Of a stretch of DNA of 64,000 nucleotides, positions 45,262 through 55,848 are shown piece by piece. A program made the translations under genes and the position numbers. This DNA comes from Toxorhynchites rutilus septentrionalis (taxonomy: Eukaryota; Arthropoda; Insecta; Diptera; Culicidae). The stretch spans positions 107,838,661-107,902,660 of the forward strand of contig NC_073746.1 in the NCBI RefSeq assembly GCF_029784135.1, in the 5' to 3' direction. Under the pieces are notes generated by a model. That model made no database searches. It was not told where the DNA came from and worked only from the letters and a program-made list of their open reading frames with translations. Numbering within the stretch: the first letter of the stretch is position 1; every line of letters starts with the position of its first letter.

Positions 45262-45765
45262 TATGTATATAAAATAGAAGTTATGCAGAAAATTTTAAAA
45301 ATTAGTCCAAGATTGTAAAACAATATTTGACGAACTTTGTGAAACATCGAATTTTTTATGAATTTTCGGAACGTCGAATTTTTGCCACAAATTATGAATT
45401 CAGATGTAATTCAAAATAAAAAAAACTCTTTATCAATCTCCTTCTAAATGCAGCCGGTCTCGAGATATTTGAAAAAAAAACATTTCTAAGTATTTTTTTA
45501 TTTTTTCATATAAAATAGAAGTCATGTAGAAAATTTCAAAAATCAGTCCTAGATGGTGAAACTATTTTTGACGAACTCTGAGGATCATCGAATTTTTATG
45601 GATTTTCGAAACGTCGAATTTTTGTATGGCAACAATCATTATAACCACTAATTATGAATCCTGATGTGATTTAGAACAACAAAGCTCTTTATCAATTTCC
45701 TTCTAAAAGCAGCCATTCTCGAGATATTTAAAAAAATATTTCTAATTTATTGTCTTTTTTTATAG
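45262..45765 (+). repeat. Tandem duplication of about 241 bp
   Basis: 'ataaaatagaagttatgcag' near 45269 and 'ataaaatagaagtcatgtag' near 45510 start two diverged copies that each run through 'gaacgtcgaatttttg', 'ctctttatcaat' and 'tctcgagatattt'. No gene. Confidence 0.7.
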
Positions 45766-46469
45766 TAAATAGGTTCTTTTAATATGTTTGCCGTGTTATA
45801 CGGTCATGTTCATGAAATTTTATGAATTTGCTTATAATTTTCAACAACTTTTCCAAATACATCCTTATGGTAAAAATATATGTACAGGAATCACGTTGAA
45901 AAACATTTAGATAAAACTCACATGTCTTAAAAATATATTTAAAATATTGCAAATTACAGTTTTTTTTTGTAAATAAAAAAAAGAGTACTAATTTTTTGAC
46001 GTAGAACTACGTCTTTCAGGAAGGGTACCAAATCAGAAAACAGGCCACGTTTTATAAAATAAAGTTAACATTAATAACTATTTTCACTGTGAGCGATTTC
46101 TCATGATTTTCATACCAATCGAATCGGATATTCTCTAAGATTTGTTTGATATGCTATACAATACAATTCGCTAATCTCTAAACGGTTTAAATTCATGAAA
46201 ACTGAAAGAACTTCCTTTTTGATGTGGGATTACGTCTAACCGGAGTATATGGGGGTGTAAATTGAAAATGCAGGAAAAAATGAAAGATTCCGAATGCTTA
46301 TAACTTGAACATTTCTTACTGGATCGGAAAGATTTTTGCATCAATTGATAGGGAATATTTCGACGCATCTATTGCAATTAATAAAATGTTATTCTTCATT
46401 AGATAAACAATTGAATAACTGTAAAATGTTAAGCGTTATCTAAACGCCCTAACTGCCTCGTTTTGATTA

Positions 46470-46824
46470 GTCCGATTCACGGTTTCCCCAACACAGCCAT
46501 CTTAACCAAGCAGCCTTGGGGAAATCGTCATTGAAACTATATGAAGGTACGGCGACATTTGTTTTCACCGAAATGTGTTCCCTAACACAGACTTCAAAAC
46601 CAAGCAGCGTTGGAGAAATCGGCATTGCAAATACATGAAGTCAGGGGTATTTATGTTCCGACTAAAATGTGTTTCCCTAACACATACTTCAAATCTATGG
46701 AGCGTGAGGAATTGGCATTGCAAATTCATGCAAATCGGGTCCATTTTTGTTCCGACTGAAATACATTTCTTTTCAACAGACTTCAAATTCATGGAACGTG
46801 GGGAAATTGGCATTGCAAATACAT
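46470..46824 (+). repeat. 95-bp tandem repeat in element D, four units
   Basis: Diverged units with 'ccctaacacagacttcaaa', 'ggggaaatcggcattgcaaatacatg' and 'tgttccgactgaaatg' at about 46478, 46572, 46675 and 46768. The fourth unit is cut at 46824 by the nested TIR element and continues after 47780. Confidence 0.8.
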
Positions 46825-47776
46825 CTGCCGCGATCTCGCAAAGTGACGCAAGCGCCAAAATTGAAATTTTACTTTTTATGTTATAGATCGATAAAGAATA
46901 CCAAATCCTTTGAAACGATTGCGAAGTTTCACAGAAATGTGAAAAAATGTCCCCGTAAATGCTTGAAAACAGAATGGCTTAAGCGCCATTTACCTTATGA
47001 TGTGACGTAATTTGAATCTGATGCGATGTGATTTTTTCATCTGTTCTGATGGCAAAGAATGAACGAGCAGGAACAACAAATTTCACATAACAACATCAAT
47101 CAAGGGACAAAGCATCTTGACGGTGTTCACTTAGCTCACCTGCTCAATTTCGCTCTCGGATGAATTGAAGCTGAGTGTCGATCAAAGGGTAAATGTCGGA
47201 TTTGGTGACTACACTCTTCTAAATTCTCCACCGAAACGCATCTTATAACAAAACTCAAAACATCCGATGTATTTGCTTTACATCGGATAATTTTGGACGG
47301 CATTATCTTATTCAACACGGATGTTTTCAATTGAATTTTGGATTGGAAAAAAAGGTGTTGTCCATAATTGTTACAATCGGGTGTTCAACTACGTTAGCCC
47401 GCTACAAAGTCGGAAAATGTATAGAACTCTTCTCCCTGATGCTACCTCATGCTTCGCTCAACGGTGGCATGTTGTAAAAAATATTTGGTAACAGATTCTC
47501 CCATACTTTGATGGATGAACGCCAATCGGTTGTGGAAACACCGATTAAAATTCGCTGTTTCCACAAAAAACTGGCGTTGGTAACATAACTTGAATAAAAC
47601 TGAATTTTCTCAGAAATCAAGCCGATGGCAATAATTTTCCATCAAGTGTACATATGTTGTACAGATCAGATTTTCGTAATGCACGTGTATGTTGATTATA
47701 CATGCAATTTTAAGGAAAGCATCGTACTGAAAATTCTGCCCTCTGGCGCTTGCGTCACTTTGCGAGATTACGGCAG
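46825..47776. mobile_element. Unclassified TIR element with ACAT duplication
   Basis: A 952-bp element with 32-bp ends, CTGCCGCGATCTCGCAAAGT versus CTGCCGTAATCTCGCAAAGT from the right (two mismatches over 32). ACAT lies on both sides (46821-46824 and 47777-47780), and the 95-bp unit is continuous across the site. Internal hairpins are at 47518-47580 and near 47265-47290. No transposase. A 4-bp ACAT target does not fit the common superfamilies in this window. Confidence 0.7.
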
Positions 47777-48359
47777 ACATGGTGTCTGGGGAAATTGGCA
47801 CTGCAAATTCATGCAAGTCGGGGGCAATTTTGTTCCGACTTTGCCTAACACAGACTTCAAAACCAAGGTGTCTGGGGAAATCGGCTTAGTAAATAAATGC
47901 AAACTGCGACTAGTACTAGACTGCATTTGTGCAGACTAGAATATGTTTCCTGAACACGGTCTTCTAAACCCAGGAACCTGGAAAAATCGTGCAGACATTA
48001 GAGTCGAATGAACTTTCAACTTTGAAGCCTCAAAAAGCTTTGGCTCGGTTATCCAATATTGCATAGAAGGATATGCCTTCATATCTTCTGCTCACTGAAT
48101 TTCTACGCATATCATTTGATGATTAGGCAAAATGCTGCAATTTACTTGTAATGAAGGACATAATCTATTACAATGCATGAATTAACCTTACATAGCATTT
48201 ATTCAATCTCTTTACTCACAAAGCAAATATGTTGAATTCAATTGAATTCGGAAATTGTTTCATTCAATCCAAAATTTAATCAATACAAACGATTGCTAAG
48301 CTAAGATAGTCCCACGTCAACCTTGCGGTTACATCATTGATATAACCCAACCATTTTTC

Positions 48360-48629
48360 CCATACATTTGTACTGCCGAAACATCGAACATTTCTTAACA
48401 GATCGGAAAGATGTTTGCATCAATTGATAGGAAATATTTCTATCACAATTAATAAAATATTATTTTTCATGAGATGAACAATCAAATAACTGTAAAATGT
48501 CAAGCATTATCTAAACGCCTTAACTGCCAAGTTTTGATTAGCCCGATTGACGGTTTCCGCAACATAGACTTCCGCTCTGTCAAAACATGCAAGTCGGTGA
48601 TATTTTCTTCCCATTGAGCTGTGTTTGCC
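48360..48629 (+). repeat. Family member F, left part
   Basis: Contains the 'ggaaagatgtttgcatcaattgatagg' and 'aaatgtcaagcattatctaaacg' blocks of this family, then a 95-bp unit that stops at 'gtgtttgcc'. The rest of that unit starts at 50683. Confidence 0.6.
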
Positions 48630-49152
48630 TACCCAAGTAACCACAAGCATTGACGTTTAGCTCTATTGTAGTACTAATTCAGCAATTCTAATGCCAAATG
48701 GCAGTATATCTGCTGTTGCTTATAGTTATAATGCTTATAGGCCTTATATCAACATTATTAATGCGTATTAATATTAATGAAAATATGCATTAATGAAAGG
48801 TCTACATGCACATTTAGTGCTACCATATAATGCTTACAAGCATTAGAATAATACATATGAAAATAAGCATTAATGAAAGCCCTATATGCGCATTTAGTGC
48901 TAAGCATTAGAATAAAACAAAACATACATTGGGCATTGTGTATCTGGCTGCAAGTGATTGTCTGAAACATAACGTGGATGTCCAACAGAGTTGGAGGAAA
49001 ACTTTGACAAGCGGAAATTTTTGGCGAAATATATGCTTCCAAGCCTGTTACTACCAAAACAAGGTTTTTTCCGGTGTTACATGATCTTCTTTAGCAGGTA
49101 TCTGAGCGGTTGTTCAAATAGGACTATTTTCAACTCATTCATCTATATCAAC

Positions 49153-49228
49153 AGTGGTCCAGATAGCAAAGGCACAACAGAGAAACACTCATGTTGCGGA
49201 TATACCCCGGTTCGAATCTCATAAGGTT
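49153..49228 (+). other. tRNA-like stretch, possible SINE head
   Basis: 'agtggtccagatagcaaagg' could be a degenerate A box, and 'ggttcgaatctc' about 45 bp later is a good B box. No cloverleaf could be drawn with confidence. A decayed tRNA-derived SINE is the likeliest source. Confidence 0.25.
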
Positions 49229-49273
49229 ATTTTCATATTATAATTATTTCTCATTTCAAACAGAGTGCCGAAG

Positions 49274-49769
49274 GGGGTCTTCGTAGCCACTAGGTTACGC
49301 GTTCGCTTACTAAGCGATCGATCGTGAGTTCAAATTCAGGGCCCTCAATTGACCATCTTTGTGTTGTTATAGAATAACTACGTCCACGCAACAATCATCA
49401 GCGATGGAGATCGATCCACGGTCGAAATAAGATCGATTCATCCATACAACTGCTCTGCTCTGCAAGAAACATCGGGCTGCTGTTCTATAAATAACCCAAG
49501 AATGATCAATATTAACTGTCTCCGCTGTCCGGTCTGCTGAACAATGGAAGAACAGATAGAATACCCTTACGCCGAAATGGCTACTAGAGTGTAATTTACC
49601 ATAATGTAATGGAACAGAAAACCTAACGCCTAAATGGCTACTACTTCTACTGTGTAATTTACAATTTATAGAAACATAAACATATGTACATGTACACGAT
49701 AAAAACCCGGCTCTGTTACAGATAAAATGCTAATGAGCCTGATAAATAAATAAATGGGATAAAAAAAAA
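49274..49769 (+). mobile_element. tRNA-derived SINE (Feilai type)
   Basis: The head has pol III A- and B-box-like motifs (cgtagccactaggttacgcg and gtgagttcaaattcagg), followed by a long unrelated body and a tail 'gataaataaataaatgggat' with an A run. The flanks CAGAGTGCCGAAG (49261-49273) and CAGTGTGCCGTAG (49770-49782) form a 13-bp target duplication with two differences. The overall sequence agrees with my recollection of the mosquito Feilai family. Confidence 0.8.
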
Positions 49770-50030
49770 CAGTGTGCCGTAGTTATAAATAAGTTATAAA
49801 TAACATCAATAAAAAGGGGTGCAATAAGTCTTGGGTGGTTCCATGAAATGTATATGATTTTAATTATTTTTGTGTTTTTTTATCGAGTCCGATTGATTCG
49901 ATGGCTTTTCCCTAGAAAAAGGGAAGAAAAACCACTTGACGTTTTTATGGAACATTATATAAGCATCAATGACTCTTATTAAGGGCTGGCATCGCAAGTG
50001 ACGTTTTCAGTTAGCCCTAAGTAAGCTTTA

Positions 50031-50504
50031 GGCCTTGTTCTCACAGCAGCGGGGCGTCAGCGTGGCTTGGGCGGGGCGTGTGACACTTACGATTAATCGT
50101 TTGTATTCTTACCGATGTTTTCACACCAGGCTGACGTGTCGTGAGCGTAGTTTTGACGTGTGGCTGGCGTGCAAACGAAAACACTTCACGCTGGCGATAT
50201 TTGTACTTTTCCGCTCCTATCTAGCATGTTTGTTTGTAGCAGTGACATAATTTAATTTTTTTTTGTTTTTTTTTAAATTTTTTACGTTTTTCACCCTCCG
50301 AGTTTTTAGCCGGACACGTCCAACGATGTTGGAATATTGGAAAATAAACCAATTTTATTTTTTTCATTCAAAAACACACATTGACTATTTTCATTGAACA
50401 CGCCGAAGACACGCCGCTAACACGGTGCAATGTGAGTGAATTAAAATATCGTAGCGAGAAGTGAACACGCCACGTCGACGCCCCGCTGCAGTGAGAACAT
50501 GGCC
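50031..50504. mobile_element. PIF/Harbinger-type MITE, 474 bp
   Basis: Terminal repeats GGCCTTGTTCTCACAGCAGC and, from the right, GGCCATGTTCTCACTGCAGC match for 28 bp with two differences. TTA lies on each side (50028-50030, 50505-50507). GC-rich ends, AT-rich centre. A short frame at 50035 is part of the element. Confidence 0.85.
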
Positions 50505-50682
50505 TTAGTAATGCTTATTTATAGCTGTAACTGGAGCATTGAAAGAGCCCTATATTTCGCCATTTTAGCATTATATCCACCCTATATTGGTTTACAGAGC
50601 GTAATAAGCAATTATTCTGTATTCTATATGTGGATACAGTGCTGATTTAAGATCATTTATTAGTGCTTACTGGTTACCTGGG

Positions 50683-51080
50683 TAACACGGACTTCAAAAT
50701 TATTGTGCCTGAGGGAATCCGCTTTGCAAATACATGCAAGTCGGGGGTATTTTTTGGTGTTGAGTACTTTTGTACTCGCTTGTCGTTGTGCAGATCGGAA
50801 TATGTTTCCCTAAAACGTACTTTTAAACTGAGAAGCCTGGGAAAATCGTCATTTCAGATACTAGAGGTGTATGAACTCTCACAGTTCGAGGACTACGTAA
50901 ACATGAGATGTGCAATAATTTCAGAGGGAAATGTAAAATACAATGATCGTTTGACAATCTATTACAAAAATTTCGATGCATTCTGAAATAATATTCGAAG
51001 TGGTGAACAAGTGGATTGCATAATATAATTGCGCAGTTCTACGTCGAAAATATGCGGTCGTGTCCTAGATACAACCCCTT
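50683..51080 (+). repeat. Family member F, right part with terminus
   Basis: Continues the 95-bp unit interrupted at 48631, then a second unit, then 'tatgaactctcacagttcga'. It ends with TTCTACGTCGAAAATATGCG and GTGTCCTAGATACAACCCC, the right-hand terminal sequence of this family. Confidence 0.6.
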
Positions 51081-51094
51081 ACAATTTTTTTTCT

Positions 51095-51380
51095 CAGTGT
51101 ATACTTTTTTTCACATTTTGACATCAATACTCTATAATTCTTTCTAAGACACTATTTCGGTACGACTCCTAGTTTTTAAGGATATAAATTATCAAAGATT
51201 TTTCTTACTAAAATCGATACGCCCTTTTCAAAAGTTACACTTTAGTCAAAATAAATCCCAATTGTTGTGGAAAACTCATATTTCCTCCAACCCAAACGGA
51301 ATACAAACTTTCATTTGAATGAAAAATACATGTTTTTAAAATTTGCATTTTTAAGACGATTTCATTTGAGGGGCTTAGAA
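51095..51380. repeat. Dispersed repeat, inverse copy of 44945-45215
   Basis: Shares the cggtacgact, aaaatcgatacgcccttttc and tttcctccaacccaaacgga blocks, reversed relative to the left copy. Confidence 0.7.
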
Positions 51381-51399
51381 TGCACTCCTTTCATTCTAA

Positions 51400-51570
51400 G
51401 GCTGTTGTCACATTAGGCGGATTCGCCACCGCGGATATCGCGACGGTTTTTTCTCGATTTGGAATCGCTTCCAAAACCGCCCCGCTCTGCGTGACATGGC
51501 TCATTCACGATACACTGTAGATCCTCCGTTGCGGTTTTATTCGCGGAATCCGCCTAATGTGACATCAGCC
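51400..51570. mobile_element. PIF/Harbinger-type MITE, 171 bp
   Basis: Ends GGCTGTTGTCACATTAGGCG and, from the right, GGCTGATGTCACATTAGGCG, with TAA on both sides (51397-51399, 51571-51573). No coding capacity. Confidence 0.85.
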
Positions 51571-51573
51571 TAA

Positions 51574-52483
51574 GCCCCTCATTTAGAATTGCTCACCACT
51601 AAACGCACACTCACATCGTGATGAGGCACTTACTCCCGCAAATCTGATCATATGTTCACACCCAAATTGTATGGAACAACTAGATAAAGCTAGTAGTTTT
51701 TATTTATATCCTGGAGATAAAACTCGCTTTTTCAATTTTTACCCGCATTCCGCGTACCACAGCTTATAAAAGATGATTTTGTTTGAGTTTCACTTTGTTC
51801 CTTGGATTTTTATTTTTCGGACGGTTCTTAATTTCTCATCATAGATGCTCGATAGGGTTCAACTTGTAAGTTTATGAAGCTAAGTAAGATTTGTTTATTT
51901 CTTGTAAAATTTAGATATGTATTTACAATGTGTTTTGATGTGTTTTTTCATATAAACAATATACATAATAATTCACCTTCGTGTGTATGACACAAGAATC
52001 ACCTACAAATCGTTTCACAAATGTTCGTACTAAATTTCGTACTCCTTCCACATTCATATAGTAAATTGTGAAGTTTTGTTTGCCAACGTAAATGGTGCTG
52101 CCTCGTTTTATTCGAAATGATGTCGACATCTGATTACGACATTAGTTTTTATGAGGCCAACTATTCCCTATCAAATTAGTCGGGCCTAAGGAAGTTTTAA
52201 ATCGCTAAAATTTGTATGAAATTTTTTTCTTGGCGTTATTTACCTACTCGAATTGAGTTGTTCTAACCTTAATTTATACTATTTTCTATGAATTTTCAGA
52301 TATTCTCACCAAAACTTACCATTATAATATTAAATTATCTTTGAACACAATTTTTGTGTGAGTTTTTTTCAGTGTTTGCAAGCAAAAGTGATTTTTATTT
52401 ACAGAGAGTATTAATTTGATTTGGGAAAAATAATTTTCATTCATAATTTTTATTTTAAAATTGTGCTCATTTTTTCTGCAAAC
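51574..52483. other. AT-rich sequence without a gene
   Basis: Only short frames. The stretch 52240-52470 resembles the AT-rich block of the RTE-like family (also at 15140-15380). Nothing else is supported. Confidence 0.4.
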
Positions 52484-53290
52484 TCATCTTGTCATGCCTA
52501 CTCTCCCATTTCGTAATACAAAGCTAAATGCCGTCAACGCGGATGTACCAAAACCTCTCTGCAGCCATATTGAAAGTATACTGTGTTTTGTTTGTATACA
52601 GAACATAATACACTTGTGCAAAACCTCGCTTGTGGTCAGTCTGTCCCATTCACGCCTCAAGCAAATAATTTCCACTCTGCTTTCTTCCGTACTGTTACTG
52701 TTACTGGGATTGATATCGGAAGATTGTGGAGAAATATCAATAACTTTTGAGCAATTGTATTGTAACCATGTGCGAACTTTATATGTCTTGATCTCTGGGT
52801 CACTTTCTTGGCAAAACTTGAATACTCGATTCCATCCCATTTCTTTGACACCTTGCTTCTAGAGACGTCGGTTAATCGTTCGATTAATTCAAATAATCGA
52901 ATATCTGAAATTTTAATCGAGTAGTTTTGTATCGAATAATAGAAAATCAAAATATGAATACATCGAATAATTGTCACTGTAATCGCGATTAATGAAAGAA
53001 GGGATTTCCCAAGGTTAATGCATTTTTTAGGTTAAAAATTAGGCTATATAATTTTTTATCGAACTTTTTTCCACGCGACCAGAATGACTACGTGATACGT
53101 GATTATTACAAAAAATAAATATTCGCTCGATTAATCGAATATTGAAAGACGATTATTCGAATGAATCTAATATTGAAAAATGCCCCAACGATTAATCGAT
53201 AATCGAATAAATGAAAAATTTAGACATCACTACTTGCTTCATATTTTACTTCAGGATGTTCAAGTAAACAATCTGATCCATTACACCATC
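52484..53290 (-). pseudogene. Tc1-like transposase remnant
   Basis: On the minus strand, degenerate frames match the C-terminal half of a Tc1 transposase: MDQIVYLNIL near 53270, then KTYKVRTWLQYNCSKVID and SPQSSDINPSNSN near 52720-52770 (the family has S-P-D-x-N-P-I-E-N), then REWDRLTTSEV. The catalytic Glu block is altered. The frame is interrupted by a hAT MITE at 52860-53232. The N-terminal half was not found. Confidence 0.7.
52860..53232. mobile_element. hAT MITE inside the Tc1 remnant
   Basis: A 373-bp element starting TAGAGACGTC and, from the right, TAGTGATGTC, flanked by CTTGCTTC at 52852-52859 and 53233-53240. The perfect 8-bp duplication fits hAT. The interior is rich in 'gattaatcgat' repeats. 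Confidence 0.85.
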
Positions 53291-53299
53291 CATAAAAAC

Positions 53300-54608
53300 C
53301 GAAATGAACAAAAAAAAGTAATGTGCCTAAGAAGAGCAACTTGAATGCCCGAGCACAGAGGGACAAAACATTTTTCAGCAAAAAAAAAAAAAAATCAGTA
53401 ACTCCAATTTGTTTTTTCCAAACATCATAAACACATCAATGTCTTACTGGTATGTGATTTCCGTAGATGGAGCCAAATTTGATATTTTTGACTTCGATGG
53501 TTATCATTTCGTATGGAGGAAGCCGATGATGAATTAAGGTGAAGATGGAAGCTACCAATTGTAGTAGTATAGGTAAACCCACGTGTAAAAATGGGGTAAT
53601 GGTGTTTGTGAGAGAAAAGCAAAGCACACGTAAACAGATCAATTCACTTATCAGCCTGTGTGACGCAACATTGACACGAATCTTTGAATAAATTTGAAAA
53701 AAATAACAATTCAATACTAAAGTAAAATGTATGAACGATATGTTCCGATGAACAATTGCAAATATAAATATATATAGAAGGTGCATTTGCATATGAAGTA
53801 AAATTCTGATTATACGCGTGCGTAACATGAGCAAATTTATAACACATGCGAATTGGGGCCCTTTCGGTGTTAACAAGTTCTTCCGCATAGTAACTCGATG
53901 TTGATAATTCCTTAATGTTTTCCTTCGTTGATCGTATTGTTTTCACATATTTACGTTGGAGAGCCTTAACGCTCTTTGTTGGCCGAGGCATTTTGATTGA
54001 ATGTAATACTTTTCCGTTTACTGTTTCTGAAAGCATAGGCGGTGTTCCGAGCTCTACAATACAATTTTCTTACCCAATGTTAAAATTGTTAAAACTTACA
54101 TTATAGACCCATTCAACGCAGAAATAATAATTGCATTGATATCAACACAATTTTATTCTATTGATTTTAATGACATGAAACCCTATGACTCAGGAATAAC
54201 ATTCTATTGAGTGGTTTTTATAGCTGTTTCGATGATGTGGTCTGGCATCAGTGTCGAAAAAATAACGATGCTTTCACCAATACAAACAAAACCATTGCAG
54301 AAAATTGAAAAATGAAAATTTAACTTACAGAGCACTAGCTCAAGTTTTCCGACGTTTTTGATTAGACATTGCATTGGCAGATGAAAATTTAATATCTTCT
54401 GAGTAATCGATTAGAGTTTGGTTGATATAACTTGATGGGAAGTGTGCGAAAACAATAATTTTCTACATACTGTTTCGCAAAATTATAAAATTTCGAGCGA
54501 GGGGTGAGAGAGGGAGATGAAAGAGATGAGCGCCATTGTGGCAGACATTTGTAGATTCCTTCCACCTTAACCTTAAATAAATAAATTTCACGTGTTTTTA
54601 TTTATTTA
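53300..54608. other. Intergenic sequence with an unassigned minus-strand frame
   Basis: The minus-strand frame 53644-54036 has a Lys/Arg-rich start (MPRPTKSVKALQRKYVKTIR) that looks somewhat protein-like, then low-complexity sequence. No domain, splice site or partner is seen, so it is not called a gene. Confidence 0.3.
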
Positions 54609-55480
54609 CTAGCTGGCCCGGCAAACTTCGTCCCGCCCAAAGTGGATTTTTTGTTATCAATATATTCAAACATTCACGTATTCCATCAGATGAGTTATCC
54701 AAACGTATGAAGCAAGTTAGGTCACATATCTGTTGCGTAAAACCAAATTTTGGCTGAAAGAAAGATAAGCGAAAATGTGACGTGAGATGTCGCATAGTCT
54801 TGTTAAAAATAAACATCTTTTATATGTGATTCAGTAGCTTCAATTTTACGCATCAAACAACTGACGATATTTTCACTAAGACGCTTATGCGGATCGAAAC
54901 AAACGAAACGTGTTATAATGTTATAAAGAACATCTACTGTCTGAATATGTATTTGATCCCGACTAATAATCATTCTGTAACCAGAATTAATTAAATAAAT
55001 CCTGGATGCAGTACAAACAGCGAAAGGCGTTTAGTTGAGCGGATAGTCTAAGGTTTGTTTGAAAGATTTTGTTCTGAAGATAGCAGCCATAACAACTTAG
55101 AGCGGGATTCCCTGGGTCCTTCAGCGGTTAACCTTTCACATGCGATATAAATTAAATCAACAAAACAATCAGCTGTTAACCATTACGTAATCATAATCAA
55201 AATGTCTGATGAAAGATGGAAGTTTCATATTCTTCGATCTGCATTTCCACTGAATTATTGATAGACTCGTTGCAAAATTGAGACAACAAACAATATTCAT
55301 CGGACAAACAATTTGAATCTGATATAGAAGTTCACTACAAAACTTTCCATCGTGTGATTCTCCTCTCTTGTCCAAGGGAACCAAATTGACAAATTGTCCA
55401 TTCCGTGCTAACAACGCAGCACGGGCAAATTGTTTAGGTGACCCCCTTGTGAGAAAAAAACGAATTGTAATCGTGCTCAC
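54609..55480. mobile_element. RTE-like head fragment and unassigned sequence
   Basis: Starts CTAGCTGGCCCGGCAAACTT, like 376, and shares 'caaacattcacgt' next to it. The minus-strand frame 55169-55480 has no recognised domain. Confidence 0.4.
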
Positions 55481-55749
55481 TTCACACGTAGTCTAAATCT
55501 GTAGACAAACTTCGCTCGTTACCAGGCTAGCATCGCAGAAGTAGCACTACAAAAGCGTGGAACAGCTAAATAATTGAATTAAGTATGATCAACGCGCTAC
55601 TGTTGGTGGCGAGTAGAGCTTGAACCCCGCTAAACTACTCTTATTGCTCTCCAGCTCTAAAGAAGGACGAGTTGAAATCAACGAATCAAGTAGCAATCAT
55701 CTCGTTAAGCTCAAATCAGTGCTCTGCGCTTGATCGCACTGTTTTCGCT

Positions 55750-55813
55750 ATATCCAAGATGTGGCTGTTTTTAGGGATATCAGTTTAATCTTGCGATTTG
55801 TTGCGTTCGGATG
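55750..55813 (+). promoter_or_regulatory. Core promoter (Inr + DPE) of the PPxY secreted-protein gene
   Basis: TCAGTT with its A at 55782 fits the arthropod initiator. GGATG at 55809-55813 falls exactly at +28 to +32 and fits the downstream promoter element RGWYV. A weak TATAT lies at about -33. This would give a 5' UTR of about 67 bases. Confidence 0.5.
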
Positions 55814-55848
55814 ATATTTCCGAAGATTGTAGCAAGTGACGGGAAGAA

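Larger units (their letters stand above)
46205..48350 (+). mobile_element. ACGTAGGACTACG-family element D (95-bp repeats)
   Basis: The left end is TTGATGTGGGATTACGTCT. The right end is GTCCCACGTCAACCTTGCGG, then ATATAACCCAACC, near 48307-48348. Between them are 'cttataacttgaacatttct' and 'ttgcatcaattgata' blocks shared with elements A, B and the 48360 copy, then 95-bp units interrupted by a separate TIR element. No histone sequence is seen in this member. Confidence 0.55.
48632..50682. mobile_element. TA-target MITE split by a SINE and another MITE
   Basis: Ends CCCAAGTAACCACAAGCATT and, from the right, CCCAGGTAACCAGTAAGCAC. TA flanks both sides. Removing it restores 'tttgccTAacacggacttcaaaa', a normal 95-bp repeat unit, which fixes the boundaries. 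The interior has 'aagcattaatgaaagccctatatgcgcat' repeats. It hosts the SINE at 49274 and the MITE at 50031. Confidence 0.8.

Noticed and set aside
49153..49228. Functional tRNA gene
   Set aside because: A B-box-like motif is present but no acceptor stem or full cloverleaf could be drawn, and the next SINE begins 46 bp away.
53436..54036. Minus-strand frames of 130-150 codons
   Set aside because: One has a basic, protein-like start, but there is no domain, promoter or splice support, and the rest is low complexity.
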